A DNA stretch of 64,000 bases. Source: Rheinheimera sediminis. Lineage in GTDB: Bacteria > Pseudomonadota > Gammaproteobacteria > Enterobacterales > Alteromonadaceae. Made by a program: the position numbers and the translations under genes. Under the pieces are notes generated by a model. The model made no database searches. It worked only from the letters and a program-made list of their open reading frames with translations, and had not been told where the DNA came from. Shown one piece after another: positions 1 to 9,106 of this stretch. Where the stretch lies: the NCBI RefSeq assembly GCF_004005375.1, contig NZ_RZUF01000020.1, forward strand, positions 1 to 64,000, read 5' to 3'. Each line of letters opens with the position of its first letter. Within the stretch, counting starts at the first letter, position 1.

Positions 1-22
1 TCAGCGGGTCCAGCAGGGACGA

Positions 23-121
23 ACCCCAGGACGGGGTGAGCAAAGTAGTTCACCGCCTGTTTCACGCCTTGAGCTCTGCGACCAAACTGCTGGGAGCAGT
101 TTGGGACCGCTTTTGCGGGTC
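23..121. repeat. Cluster of three short hairpins, unknown class
   Basis: Three inverted repeats follow one another: ACCCC/GGGGT at 23-37, a perfect 10-bp stem with a 3-base loop at 82-104 (CCAAACTGCT/AGCAGTTTGG), and an imperfect GACCGC/GCGGGTC hairpin at 105-121. The stretch is GC-richer than what follows and carries no convincing gene. It may be the tail of a dispersed intergenic repeat or of something left of the window. Positions 122-335 show nothing else I recognise. Confidence 0.4.
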
Positions 122-335
122 GCGGAGCGACGAACGAGACCTTGGATGGGTCAGCAATGGCCGGACGAGACAGCCCGTTGTCTCCTCATCGGCCCAGAAT
201 TCAAAGCAAATCTGCTTGAGTTACGAACAAAGCCGCCCAAATCACCACCAACACGCACCTATACAGGCGATTGCACCTTGCTTAGATTCATGCAAAAGTA
301 TTCCAATTCAAAGAAATAAAGACTTAACGCCAATC

Positions 336-614
336 ATGTCAAATTCACTACGCACTTACAGTAACAATGTATTTATAGCATTAAGCCGATTACTAAACGC
401 CATACTCGGAGGAAATCCAAGTTTAACGCTCAGTGCAAGGGCAGGTCTGAATCACAGAAAAGGGCACTGGAGTCGACAAAGACGGTTGATAAATAGAATG
501 TTTTGGTTACAACAAGACCACTGTGAATTTGCAATAAGGTTGGATACAGATAGAAATCAACAAGCGCTTGAAGATGTGATGGGAACTATAAGGGATAAAG
601 CAGAGCCTTTGTGA
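336..614 (+). CDS. Small phage-type hypothetical protein
   Basis: A 92-residue protein of unknown function. From memory it resembles small hypothetical proteins common in prophages and their remnants. The shared pattern is a hydrophobic start with 'ALSRLLNAILGG', a central 'TLSARAG' and a basic Trp/Arg stretch, then 'MFWLQQDHCEFA' with a conserved Asp-His-Cys. An in-frame extension reaches back to 36, but it runs through hairpin-rich sequence of unlikely composition, so I start at the ATG at 336. No other phage gene is visible in the window, so it is either a solitary remnant or the edge of an element lying to the left. The resemblance is from memory, not a search. Confidence 0.6.
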   Translation: MSNSLRTYSNNVFIALSRLLNAILGGNPSLTLSARAGLNHRKGHWSRQRRLINRMFWLQQDHCEFAIRLDTDRNQQALEDVMGTIRDKAEPL

Positions 615-637
615 TGCCATATTACATCACAAAGGCT
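604..637 (+). terminator. Hairpin at the 3' end of the small phage-type gene
   Basis: A perfect 13-bp stem (AGCCTTTGTGATG/CATCACAAAGGCT) with an 8-base loop overlaps the last codons and the stop. There is no clean T-tract after it. It sits between convergent genes and could act on both strands. Confidence 0.6.
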
Positions 638-647
638 TGTTGAGAAA

Positions 648-1754
648 TTAATTCAACGCTGGTCTCATTTCCACAACCACTTCATTGTTATGGAACAATT
701 GTAGTTTGTCGCCGTTTAATTCAATACGATCGGCCATTTGCAAGTGCTGTGTAAAATTTGACTCGTAATAATTACTCTGAGCGCAATACTTCCTGGTACT
801 GACCAACGGTTCTACTTTTAACAAGTTAGAACTTTGACTATAACTGGCATTGAACACGTTACAGCCAGAGAAGCCATATAACTTTGCATTGTCATTAAAT
901 AGCATACGTAAGTTATATTGTTGAGGCACCTGGATAAACTTTACCCGTTCCACCCGCCAAACAATACCTTGAACTTTAGCTACATTCAGCACGTCAGGGC
1001 AGCTAGCGCCAGGCCAAAACTGTTCAAACTTCTCAACAAATAACATCTTATCTTCTTTGGGGCTTTGGCGGGCAATCATAGTTGCAATAACAGCCTTACC
1101 ATTCAGATTTTTATCTGTCTGATAAGCACGTAACATTGGAATGTGATGTTGTGTCATCGCAACAGTAGTTTTATCACCATTATCGCAGGGAGTAAAAAAG
1201 GCCTGATTATCAATAACCTGATACATGCCAAGCATTTGAACACTGGTATCAAGTTTTATGAAATCGTTTGATCGCAGCAGCTCGTAATTATCTTTTGATA
1301 CTACAGGTTTACCTGCCTCATCTAACAAGACCACTTTGTTATTGCTAACAAACTGGAATGACGGGATCTTGGTTTGCTGAGACATCAGGTGAATAATGCG
1401 TCCCTCTAACAACCAGGTACCTTTCACCAGGTTCACTTCATGCCGATCAATAAATTCTTGTCGGGCTTCAAACTTACCGTCTTGAAATAAGTTGACGTGG
1501 TATTTTATGCCAGGACAGCGGTCACAAGGCAACACTCCAGTGAAACTCATGTCTCTGTCGATAAAAATATGACCAAAGTCAGTAGCTTGCGCCTGCGCTA
1601 TATTGTCATTTAACACTTCGTTCTCGACAAGTTCAGGTTCTGCAACAACCATAGGTTGGCTGATTTCTTCGATCGGGGCTGGTTTTTGAGCTGGTAGTTG
1701 GCTACAGCCTGACAACGCCATTAGTAGGGCGCTTACAATAACACTATGTCTCAT
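648..1754 (-). CDS. Lipoprotein with NlpE-like and META (HslJ-like) domains
   Basis: An exported lipoprotein of 368 residues. The start at 1754 gives a classic lipoprotein signal (MRHSVIVSALLMALSGC, lipobox LSGC, lipid-bearing Cys17). A TTG-initiated extension to 1796 would spoil that signal. Roughly residues 70-150 look like the NlpE N-terminal domain: 'GVLPCDRCPGI' with the CxxC pair, then beta-rich sequence. The C-terminal 110 residues look like a META/HslJ domain ('GFSGCNVFNASY', later 'TRKYCAQ'). NlpE is an outer-membrane lipoprotein linked to copper stress and surface sensing, and META domains occur in heat-induced or motility-linked proteins. The role here is probably envelope stress, but the fusion makes orthology uncertain. 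It is transcribed alone, downstream of a hydrolase on the same strand. Confidence 0.75.
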   Translation of the reverse strand: MRHSVIVSALLMALSGCSQLPAQKPAPIEEISQPMVVAEPELVENEVLNDNIAQAQATDFGHIFIDRDMSFTGVLPCDRCPGIKYHVNLFQDGKFEARQEFIDRHEVNLVKGTWLLEGRIIHLMSQQTKIPSFQFVSNNKVVLLDEAGKPVVSKDNYELLRSNDFIKLDTSVQMLGMYQVIDNQAFFTPCDNGDKTTVAMTQHHIPMLRAYQTDKNLNGKAVIATMIARQSPKEDKMLFVEKFEQFWPGASCPDVLNVAKVQGIVWRVERVKFIQVPQQYNLRMLFNDNAKLYGFSGCNVFNASYSQSSNLLKVEPLVSTRKYCAQSNYYESNFTQHLQMADRIELNGDKLQLFHNNEVVVEMRPALN

Positions 1755-1831
1755 ATCTATACGGATCCAGAGAAAATTGGCGTCATTATAATGCAACTGT
1801 GTGGGCAGTCGATGGTATTAATGATTAAACA

Positions 1832-2725
1832 TCAGCATATTTCGTCTTTTCGTAGTGCAAACAGGAAGTCTCGGATCAATCCAGAACTTTCATTCGGTTT
1901 TTCCTGCATAAAACAATGGCCACCAGTCACCTTTCGCAACTGGATAGAATGATTCAATAGATGCCACTTTTTTGCAGATTTGCTAACAAAACCATAAGTT
2001 GTTTGACCATAAACGAGAAGTGTAGGACTGCAGGGCTGCTTTAATTGAGTCCATAATTGTTTTGGATAAGAGGCAAAAATTTCAGCTTCACGCTCTGCTG
2101 CACATTTGAGCTTGAGTCCATCACTACTATGGAGTAACGCGTGATCGATGTAACTTGCCAGCGCTTCATCCTGCCAGTTTTTAAACATACCTCTCTGATG
2201 CAAATATGCATAAGCAGAGTCTTTGTCTGGCCAGTGTTGGCGCCGCTTAAGCGCCTTTTTTGCCATTGGGTTTTTTTTGTATAATCCTAACCAATCCAGA
2301 CTTTGCATCAGTACCAGCATGCCTGGAGTAAACAAAACTGGATCAAGCAAGACCACAGCATCAAAAGGACTGCTCTGTTTACTGTTAATCAGTGCTGTTA
2401 ATACACCGCCAAAGCTATGTCCCACCGCATAACATGGAACATTTCCAAACAAATCTTTATGTGCAAGCCAGGCATCGAGAGCTAAATCTGCACTTTGGTT
2501 CCAGCCTATAAAATCACCGCCATGGTCACTATCGCCATGGCCTTGGGCGTCGGATAAAAATAAATCAAAATAGGGAACAAGCTGAGCTAGAAAAGGTTGG
2601 TACATTCGGCTGCAATAGCCGTTGCCGTGCAAGATATGCAACACAGGTTTCGCACTTGGGGTTGTGTAGAAACCTCTGAGCGTAAAACCGTATTGTGTAG
2701 CATAGCTCCAGGGAGTTAATTCCAT
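1832..2725 (-). CDS. Alpha/beta hydrolase
   Basis: A cytoplasmic alpha/beta-hydrolase-fold protein of 297 residues with no signal peptide. It has the 'HGNGYCSRMY' oxyanion-hole region at about residue 33, a 'DAQGHGDSD' loop near 60 and the nucleophile elbow GHSFGG with Ser104. A late 'TGGHCFMQEKP' supplies the catalytic histidine. The substrate cannot be read from the sequence; esterase or lipase-like lactonase are the usual guesses. The gap to the lipoprotein gene downstream is 77 bp, so co-transcription is possible. It is separated from the receptor gene upstream by a strong terminator. Confidence 0.85.
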   Translation of the reverse strand: MELTPWSYATQYGFTLRGFYTTPSAKPVLHILHGNGYCSRMYQPFLAQLVPYFDLFLSDAQGHGDSDHGGDFIGWNQSADLALDAWLAHKDLFGNVPCYAVGHSFGGVLTALINSKQSSPFDAVVLLDPVLFTPGMLVLMQSLDWLGLYKKNPMAKKALKRRQHWPDKDSAYAYLHQRGMFKNWQDEALASYIDHALLHSSDGLKLKCAAEREAEIFASYPKQLWTQLKQPCSPTLLVYGQTTYGFVSKSAKKWHLLNHSIQLRKVTGGHCFMQEKPNESSGLIRDFLFALRKDEIC

Positions 2726-2840
2726 CGTTAGTCTTTTGTATCTAAACTTGCATGCACTCTGCCATGGTAGCCACAGATCTGCAAACAGGAAATGATCTAA
2801 AGCGTTTGAGCTAACTTACTTCAATGATTATCTGGCATAT

Positions 2841-2872
2841 AAAACAAGCCCGGTATTAAACCGGGCTTGTTT
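2841..2872 (-). terminator. Terminator after the TonB-dependent receptor
   Basis: The stem AAACAAGCCCGG/CCGGGCTTGTTT has a short TATTAA loop and is flanked by A and T runs on both sides. It lies 16 bp past the receptor stop codon. Confidence 0.9.
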
Positions 2873-2888
2873 ACTTCACCTTTGACTA

Positions 2889-5504
2889 TCAGAAGCTGTA
2901 GTTCAACCGGACGTAATAGAAACCACCGTTGATGCCCATTACTGCAGTCGTTGGGTATTTGGACCCCGCTATACCCTGCCATTTATGTTCATCAGGGTAG
3001 GCGTCAAATAAGTTTTGTGCACCGATACTGATTTCATAACTGTCACTGATGCTGTAACTGACTTCGGCATCTACTGTAATAGCAGAACCTACTTCAATAG
3101 GTATACCCTCATCAGCTTCTAACAATATGCCATTATCTAAATGGTCCTCATAAAAAGCACCAAAATGATTCAAGCGTACATAACCTCTCCAATCACCATA
3201 GTCCTGATTGACCGTAAAACTGCCGCGGACACGAGGTAAACCACGTTCTAACTGTTCCTTTTTGGCGTCACTGATATTAGTCGTTAGTTTACCGTCAACA
3301 ATGTACTCGCTGATCCGATCCACAGTAGTGTCAGTCCAGTTATATGCAAAGGCCAAAGTGGTTCTGCCATCCCACAGGTCAAAGCCGTAGTTGGCGACTA
3401 AGTCCAGGCCCTGAGTCGTGGTGTCAAAGTCATTGGTAAAATATTTAACACTACTAAAACTACTGGCATCTTTTACACCGAGCGCCAGTAAAGCATTTAT
3501 ATCTGCTTGATTTAATTTTAAGCCAGATGTTTGACTGATGCGGTCATCTACTTTGATATGGAAATAATCTAAAGTGACATACCAGTTATTCACTTCAAGT
3601 ACTGTACCTGCAGAGAAGTTTTTCGACTTTTCAGGAGTTAAAGGTTTACCACCTTTTTGTAAAGAGATGGGGTGGTCTGGTGGTAAAGTTGCTGTATCAA
3701 CCAGACCTTCAGGACTAAAGGAGGTTGTCACATTACGCACATGGCTTTGTCCAACTGTCGGTGCACGGAAGCCAGTACTGACCGCTGAACGGAATGCTAT
3801 TTCATCTGTTGCCTGATAACGGGCTGTAACTTTACCATTGGTAGTATTACCAAAGTCTTCAAAGTCTTCGAAGCGTAATGCAAAGTCCATCCTGAAATTA
3901 TCGCTGAATTCAGCACCTAATTCAGTGTAAGCAGCATAACTATAGCGGTTAAAAGAACCGGCATCTTCAGGTTTAAAACCTGGGAAACCGTTTGAACCTA
4001 TGCCAAAGCCTTGCGAAGCCAGAGGTCCCACCTCGAAAGACGCGGCGTCTCCGGCATAAATCTCAAAAGTTTCGTCACGGTATTCTACGCCGCCAGCAAC
4101 GTTTAATGGATAAGGCAGGCCTTCGATATCAAATGGTTTGTTGAAATCTAAGTTGGCTGCTTTCTCAAGTTGTACATATTTACCAGGTTTAAAATCTCTC
4201 GGAGTATCAGCGCCAAGAGAAGGGTTTAGTGTATTTTTAATGTAAAATTCTACTTCACTGCGGCCGATAGACATACTGGCATCAAAAGCCCAGCCTGACT
4301 CCAATTCGCCTTTTACTCCTGACGCTAGGGCTGTATCAGTCACTACACCACCAAACTTAGGTGTGAAGCCACCAGGTAACATACCGTAGTACGTAAAGCA
4401 GTGAGCCGGCAGTGCGTCTACGTCTGCCTGAATATCTGCATGGTTGCGAAAGTTATCTCCAGTCTTGGCTGCTATAGAACCGCAACTGCCTAAACTTTCA
4501 TCCAAATTACCAATGAGCAGCGTCGCGCCTTTGTCATTTGAGTAGACTCCATCGCGGGTCGTTGGATGGCGATAATAAAAACCACCTTCAACATCACGTT
4601 CTGCCCAGTTAGTGAATAAATAGAATTCGCGATCTTTGGCAACTTCCAGACCTATGTTGGCAAATAATTTTGCATCACGTTTGAACTCCGGTGAGCCCCA
4701 CACCTGTGCGGGATCGGCAATAAAAGGATTGCCTGCCGCAGCAGAGCCTGCGGCGTCACTGCGCTGCACAGAACGGCTGGTTGGGTCAGCTTGTTTATAC
4801 TCACCGCTGATATTGGCAAAACCGTTGTCTGTGAAAGGCAAGCCTATATTACCGGATACCTGGCGTAAATCGCCGTCGCCTTCATAATGTTGACCCGTTT
4901 TTACTTCAAAAGAGCCACCTTCAGCTGCATCTTTTAAACGGAAGTTGATTACACCTGCTATCGCATCTGAACCATACTGAGCCGCTGCACCATCTCGTAA
5001 TATCTCGACTTGTTTTAGTGCAATGGATGGAATAACGGAGATATCTGGTCCCTGAGAACCATCAGAAATACCACTACCTAAAAACGTGATGACAGCAGCA
5101 CGGTGACGTCTTTTTCCGTTCACTAAAACCAAGGTGCTATCTGGTGGCAGACCTCGTAAGTTGGCTGGGCGTATTAGTGTAGAAGCGTCATTTATAGGTT
5201 GCGCATTGACGTTAAAAGAGGGAACCGCAGCAGTCATTAGACTGACCATATCGCTTGTTCCAGTTTTTGAGAACTCTTCGCCACCTATAACGTCTACAGG
5301 TACAGCGGAGTCACCGACAGAGCGCGGTGCCCCACGTGCACCTATAACTGCAATTTTTTCTACTGCAGCGTTTTCCGATTTTGTCTCTACAGCCGCTTCG
5401 GTCGCTTCCTGCGCCAGTAACGAGGTACTGAATAATAAACTACCGCATAATGCGATTTTTATTGCTGCAGCGACTGGATGGTAGTGAGATATTTTGTTCT
5501 TCAT
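2889..5504 (-). CDS. TonB-dependent outer-membrane receptor
   Basis: An outer-membrane active transporter of 871 residues. The start at 5504 (MKNKISHYHPV) follows GAGAAGG at good spacing and leads into a signal peptide ending near 'LLAQEA'; the longer open frame to 5573 adds nothing signal-like. After a short acidic linker comes a TonB-box-like 'EKIAVIGARG', then the plug domain (about residues 60-190, 'ILRDGAAAQYGSDAIAGVINF'). The rest is beta-barrel ending in an aromatic C-terminus (YVRLNYSF). The ligand is not identifiable. The gene is divergent from a dipeptidyl-peptidase IV, which suggests peptide uptake (inference). A long A/T-rich leader precedes it and a terminator follows it. Confidence 0.9.
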   Translation of the reverse strand: MKNKISHYHPVAAAIKIALCGSLLFSTSLLAQEATEAAVETKSENAAVEKIAVIGARGAPRSVGDSAVPVDVIGGEEFSKTGTSDMVSLMTAAVPSFNVNAQPINDASTLIRPANLRGLPPDSTLVLVNGKRRHRAAVITFLGSGISDGSQGPDISVIPSIALKQVEILRDGAAAQYGSDAIAGVINFRLKDAAEGGSFEVKTGQHYEGDGDLRQVSGNIGLPFTDNGFANISGEYKQADPTSRSVQRSDAAGSAAAGNPFIADPAQVWGSPEFKRDAKLFANIGLEVAKDREFYLFTNWAERDVEGGFYYRHPTTRDGVYSNDKGATLLIGNLDESLGSCGSIAAKTGDNFRNHADIQADVDALPAHCFTYYGMLPGGFTPKFGGVVTDTALASGVKGELESGWAFDASMSIGRSEVEFYIKNTLNPSLGADTPRDFKPGKYVQLEKAANLDFNKPFDIEGLPYPLNVAGGVEYRDETFEIYAGDAASFEVGPLASQGFGIGSNGFPGFKPEDAGSFNRYSYAAYTELGAEFSDNFRMDFALRFEDFEDFGNTTNGKVTARYQATDEIAFRSAVSTGFRAPTVGQSHVRNVTTSFSPEGLVDTATLPPDHPISLQKGGKPLTPEKSKNFSAGTVLEVNNWYVTLDYFHIKVDDRISQTSGLKLNQADINALLALGVKDASSFSSVKYFTNDFDTTTQGLDLVANYGFDLWDGRTTLAFAYNWTDTTVDRISEYIVDGKLTTNISDAKKEQLERGLPRVRGSFTVNQDYGDWRGYVRLNHFGAFYEDHLDNGILLEADEGIPIEVGSAITVDAEVSYSISDSYEISIGAQNLFDAYPDEHKWQGIAGSKYPTTAVMGINGGFYYVRLNYSF

Positions 5505-5799
5505 GAATGTTGCCTTCTCATCTGGATTTTTGTGATGGCCCATTTTTTTATCTAGGGGCTCTGCGCTGACCATATTTGAAAAACTTTCGTTTGTCTATCG
5601 CGATTTGATGTTAGTTGAGCGCTGCATTTTGGTGCTTTGTCGCACCAAGCTGGCTATTTGGCTAGTTTTTGAGGTTTTTTTTTCCATAAAAAAAAGCAAT
5701 AATTTGAACCTAAATAGCTGAAAAATGTCCGTTCGCACTTGCTGTTTTATCTAAAGTCGATTCTGATAGGAGGGAAACTAAAATTAAGGATTTATACTG
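5505..5799. promoter_or_regulatory. Divergent promoter region, receptor / DPP IV
   Basis: This 295-bp gap holds the promoters for the minus-strand receptor gene and the plus-strand peptidase gene. It contains a small hairpin (TGGTGC...GCACCA near 5631-5648), an inverted pair around TGGCTA/TAGCCA, and T-runs near 5670-5695. AAGGA at about 5786-5790 is the ribosome site that supports the GTG start at 5800. I cannot assign an operator. Confidence 0.5.
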
Positions 5800-8016
5800 G
5801 TGAAAAATTTTATTACCCCAGCATTTCTTGCATCGTTGTTTATCTCAAACTCTGCGTTAGCGAATGCCGTTTTACCTTTAGAGCGTTTGTTTTCAGAACC
5901 AGCATTAAGCGGCACTGCACCCCGATCTTTAAGTTTTTCGCCTGACGGCAGCCGCGTAACATACCTCAAAGGAAAAGACACCGACGCCAACAGGTTAGAT
6001 CTGTGGCAATACCAAATAAAAACTGGCAAGCACAGTCTTTTGGTTGACTCAAATCTATTGTTTAGTGGTCCAGAGTTACTGTCAGATGAAGAAAAAGCCC
6101 GACGTGAACGTTTGCGTTTATTTGCCAGTGGTATTGTCAGTTATAACTGGTCTAAAGATGGCAAAGCCTTGCTGTTTCCGTTAAATGGCGATTTGTTTTA
6201 TTACGACTTAGCCAGCAAGAGCGCTCGCAAGTTGACCAATACCGAAGCATTCGAAACCGATGCAAAAATATCGCCCAAAGGTCAGTATGTATCCTTTATT
6301 CGGGAACAAAATATTTTTGTGTTGGATCTGAAATCAGGAAAAGAAACTCAGTTAACGACAGACGGCAAAGGTCTGATCAAAAATGGCATGGCTGAATTTG
6401 TTGCTCAGGAAGAGATGGGCAGAATGACTGGCTACTGGTGGGCACCTGACGACAGCAAAATTGCATTTAGCCAGATTGATGAGTCACCTGTGGCTGAAGC
6501 TGTGCGCAATGAAATTTATGCTGATGAAATTAAACTTTTTAATCAGCGTTATCCTTTTACCGGTACTGCTAACGTGAAGGTAAAGTTGGGTGTGGTGGGG
6601 ATTGAACAACCTCAAGTGCAGTGGCTGGATTTAGGGAAAGAGCAGGATATTTACCTGGCTCGGGTGAACTGGAGCAAAACAGCCTCTTTGTTGACCTATC
6701 AATGGCAAAGCCGAGATCAGCAACATCTGGAATTACGTTCTGTTGAGTTACCCTCAGGTGATACCAAAGTACTACTAAAAGAGCAGAGCCCAACCTGGCT
6801 AAATTTAAATGACGATTTGCATTTCTTAAAGGATAAACAGCATTTTGTCTGGGCATCTGAGCGGGATGGATACAAACATTTGTATTTGTATAAGCTGGAT
6901 GGCACTTTGGTACGTCAGTTGACCCAAGGCGACTGGGTGGTCAATAAAATAGAAGCGATCAACGAAAACCAAGGAATGATTTACTTTACCGGGCGAAAGG
7001 ATACACCGCTGGAAAGCCATCTATATTCAGTACCAGTCAAAGGCGGCGATCTTAAGCGTTTAACTAAGGCTGATTTTTCGCATGCAGTCGTTATGGCTGA
7101 AACAGGCCAGAGTTTTATTGATAGCTATTCCAGCGTACTGCAACCAACCAAAGTCGAACTTATGACTGTAGAAGGTAAAGTGCTTACTGTATTGGAAAGT
7201 AATGATGTCAGTGGTTCTCATCCATTAGCACCATTCAAAGAGGCTTTGGTCAAACCGCGTTTTGGCACCTTAAAAGCAAAAGATGGCCAAACTTTGTATT
7301 ACCGGGTATTTGAGCCCAAACAACTTGAAAAGGGTAAGAAGTATCCTGTAGTGGTTGGGGTTTATGGTGGACCTGGCGCACAGCGTGTAACTAATAGCTG
7401 GAGTGCCAGAGATTTGTATTTCCAGTATTTAGCACAAAATGGTTATGTGGTATTTCAGTTGGACAATAGAGGATCGGATAATCGCGGCAAAGCTTTTGAA
7501 GACCCAATCTATAAAAAGCTGGCAGATGTAGAGCTTATCGATCAAATTACCGGCGTCGAGTATCTGCGGACTTTGCCTTATATCGATGCAACGCGGATTG
7601 GCATTTATGGCCACAGCTATGGCGGTTACATGGCGATTATGGCGATGTTCAAAGCAGGAGATTATTTTAAAGCGGGTGTAGCAGGTGCTCCTGTCACCGA
7701 CTGGGCTTTATATGACACTCATTACACTGAACGTTATTTGGGCCATCCAGTGGCAAATAAGGATGGTTACGAGCAAAGCTCAGTCTTTCCTTATGTGAAA
7801 GATTATCAGGGCAATCTGCTGATTTACCATGGGATGGCGGACGATAACGTACTTTTTACCCACAGTACCAAGTTGTACTCTGAGTTACAGCAACAAGGTA
7901 AATTATTTGAAAGTATGGATTATCCGGGCAGCAAACACTCTATGTTTGGTCAGCCGGTGCAAACCCATTTACATAAAACCATGACTGCATTTTTTGAGCG
8001 TCAATTAAAACAATAA
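5800..8016 (+). CDS. Dipeptidyl-peptidase IV (S9B serine peptidase), exported
   Basis: A 738-residue prolyl peptidase that removes X-Pro dipeptides from peptide N-termini. It starts at GTG 5800 with an N-terminal signal peptide (cut near 'ALANA'), so it acts in the periplasm or is secreted. An eight-bladed propeller region (about residues 35-480) precedes the hydrolase domain. The dipeptide-anchoring 'QEEM' pair Glu204/Glu205 matches the DPP IV double-Glu motif. The triad is visible: Ser606 in GHSYGGYM, Asp681 in the 'GMADDNV' loop and His713 in 'GSKHSM'. All key residues are intact and the length is normal for the family. It probably feeds amino acids to the degradation genes downstream (inference). 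Confidence 0.95.
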   Translation: MKNFITPAFLASLFISNSALANAVLPLERLFSEPALSGTAPRSLSFSPDGSRVTYLKGKDTDANRLDLWQYQIKTGKHSLLVDSNLLFSGPELLSDEEKARRERLRLFASGIVSYNWSKDGKALLFPLNGDLFYYDLASKSARKLTNTEAFETDAKISPKGQYVSFIREQNIFVLDLKSGKETQLTTDGKGLIKNGMAEFVAQEEMGRMTGYWWAPDDSKIAFSQIDESPVAEAVRNEIYADEIKLFNQRYPFTGTANVKVKLGVVGIEQPQVQWLDLGKEQDIYLARVNWSKTASLLTYQWQSRDQQHLELRSVELPSGDTKVLLKEQSPTWLNLNDDLHFLKDKQHFVWASERDGYKHLYLYKLDGTLVRQLTQGDWVVNKIEAINENQGMIYFTGRKDTPLESHLYSVPVKGGDLKRLTKADFSHAVVMAETGQSFIDSYSSVLQPTKVELMTVEGKVLTVLESNDVSGSHPLAPFKEALVKPRFGTLKAKDGQTLYYRVFEPKQLEKGKKYPVVVGVYGGPGAQRVTNSWSARDLYFQYLAQNGYVVFQLDNRGSDNRGKAFEDPIYKKLADVELIDQITGVEYLRTLPYIDATRIGIYGHSYGGYMAIMAMFKAGDYFKAGVAGAPVTDWALYDTHYTERYLGHPVANKDGYEQSSVFPYVKDYQGNLLIYHGMADDNVLFTHSTKLYSELQQQGKLFESMDYPGSKHSMFGQPVQTHLHKTMTAFFERQLKQ

Positions 8017-8020
8017 TGGG

Positions 8021-8039
8021 GGCGGGTATTTAACCCGCC
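8021..8039. terminator. Hairpin between convergent DPP IV and ldhA genes
   Basis: The stem GGCGGGT/ACCCGCC has a 5-base loop. It lies between the peptidase stop (8016) and the end of the dehydrogenase (8045), with 'ATTTAT' following on the plus strand. It probably serves both genes. Confidence 0.7.
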
Positions 8040-8044
8040 ATTTA

Positions 8045-9028
8045 TCACAATTCGTTGCCATTTAATCTGTTGGCTTGAAAAGCCAGCAGATTATCACTGG
8101 TCACCTGACAAATTTGCTGTAAAGCTTCTGCAGTAAAAAATGCCTGGTGTCCGGTAATTAACACATTCGGGAAGGTTAGCAGACGTTTAAATACTTCATC
8201 CTCTATCAACTGTCCGGATAAATCCTGAAAAAACAAATCCGCTTCCTGCTCATAGACATCAAGCCCTAAATAACCAATCTTTCTGCCCTTCAGAGCTTTA
8301 ATAACGGCTTTGGTATCAATTAACCCGCCTCTGCTAGTGTTAATTACCATGACTCCGTCTTTCATTAACGCCAGACTATCAGCGTTGATTATATGCTGGG
8401 TTTGAGGATTTAACGGACAATGCAGGCTGATTACATCTGATTCTGTCCAAAGTTTTTCCAAAGGCACATAACGTACGCCAGCTTTAACCAGTTCATCATT
8501 CACCTGAATGTCGTAACAGAGCACTTGCATACCAAAACCAAGCAGGATCCTCGCCGTGGCCGCTCCTATGCGGCCTGTACCGACCAGACCTGCCGTTTTA
8601 CCATGCAGATTAAAGCCCAATAAGCCATCGAGTGCAAAGTTATCGTCCCGTACTCTGTTGTAGGCTTTATGTAACTTACGGTTTAAACACAAGATCATCG
8701 CCACCGTGTGTTCTGCGACCGCTTCAGGTGAGTATGCGGGTACGCGGGCAACCCGCAGGTCAAGCTTTTTGGCTGCAGCCAAATCGACGTTATTAAAACC
8801 AGCGCAGCGTAACGCTATCATACCCACACCAGCAGCCTTCAATTCAGTCAGCACTGGAGCAGACAGGTTGTCATTTACAAAAGCACAGACTGCCGCGTAA
8901 CCCTGGGTTAATTTTGCGCTTTGTAGGTCTAATGGGCCGTCAAAGAAACTAAACTCAAGGCGCGCATCTGCCCATTGAGCAAAGCTAGTCTGATCATATT
9001 TTTTTGAACTAAAAACTGCGACTTTCAT
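8045..9028 (-). CDS. ldhA: D-lactate dehydrogenase (2-hydroxyacid dehydrogenase)
   Basis: An NAD-dependent D-2-hydroxyacid dehydrogenase of 327 residues that interconverts pyruvate and D-lactate. The ATG at 9028 follows AAGGAG. The Rossmann motif GLVGTGRIG sits near residue 150. The catalytic set is present: Arg in 'INTSRGGLID', Glu in 'LDVYEQEADLFF' and His in 'ITGHQAFFT'. The 'RCAGFNNVDL' stretch is typical of fermentative LdhA rather than of glyoxylate or phosphoglycerate dehydrogenases. It is monocistronic and convergent with the peptidase gene. Confidence in the family is high and in D-lactate as substrate good. Confidence 0.9.
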   Translation of the reverse strand: MKVAVFSSKKYDQTSFAQWADARLEFSFFDGPLDLQSAKLTQGYAAVCAFVNDNLSAPVLTELKAAGVGMIALRCAGFNNVDLAAAKKLDLRVARVPAYSPEAVAEHTVAMILCLNRKLHKAYNRVRDDNFALDGLLGFNLHGKTAGLVGTGRIGAATARILLGFGMQVLCYDIQVNDELVKAGVRYVPLEKLWTESDVISLHCPLNPQTQHIINADSLALMKDGVMVINTSRGGLIDTKAVIKALKGRKIGYLGLDVYEQEADLFFQDLSGQLIEDEVFKRLLTFPNVLITGHQAFFTAEALQQICQVTSDNLLAFQANRLNGNEL

Positions 9029-9106
9029 GGTGAGGCTCCTTGCTTGCTATTCCAAAACCCAGAGTAACGCAAAAAGTCACTGTCTATATTGTTTTTAATC
9101 AAAGCA

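Noticed and set aside
36-335. N-terminal 100-residue extension of the small phage-type gene
   Set aside because: It runs through hairpins and has an odd, Ser/Arg/Gln-rich composition. The family-like part begins at the ATG at 336.
1746-1952. Plus-strand frame over the lipoprotein/hydrolase junction
   Set aside because: It overlaps two well-supported minus-strand genes, with no ribosome site and no recognisable motif.
5640-5700. Possible terminator near the T-runs upstream of the receptor gene
   Set aside because: It lies in a 5' leader between divergent promoters, and the stems are short and imperfect.
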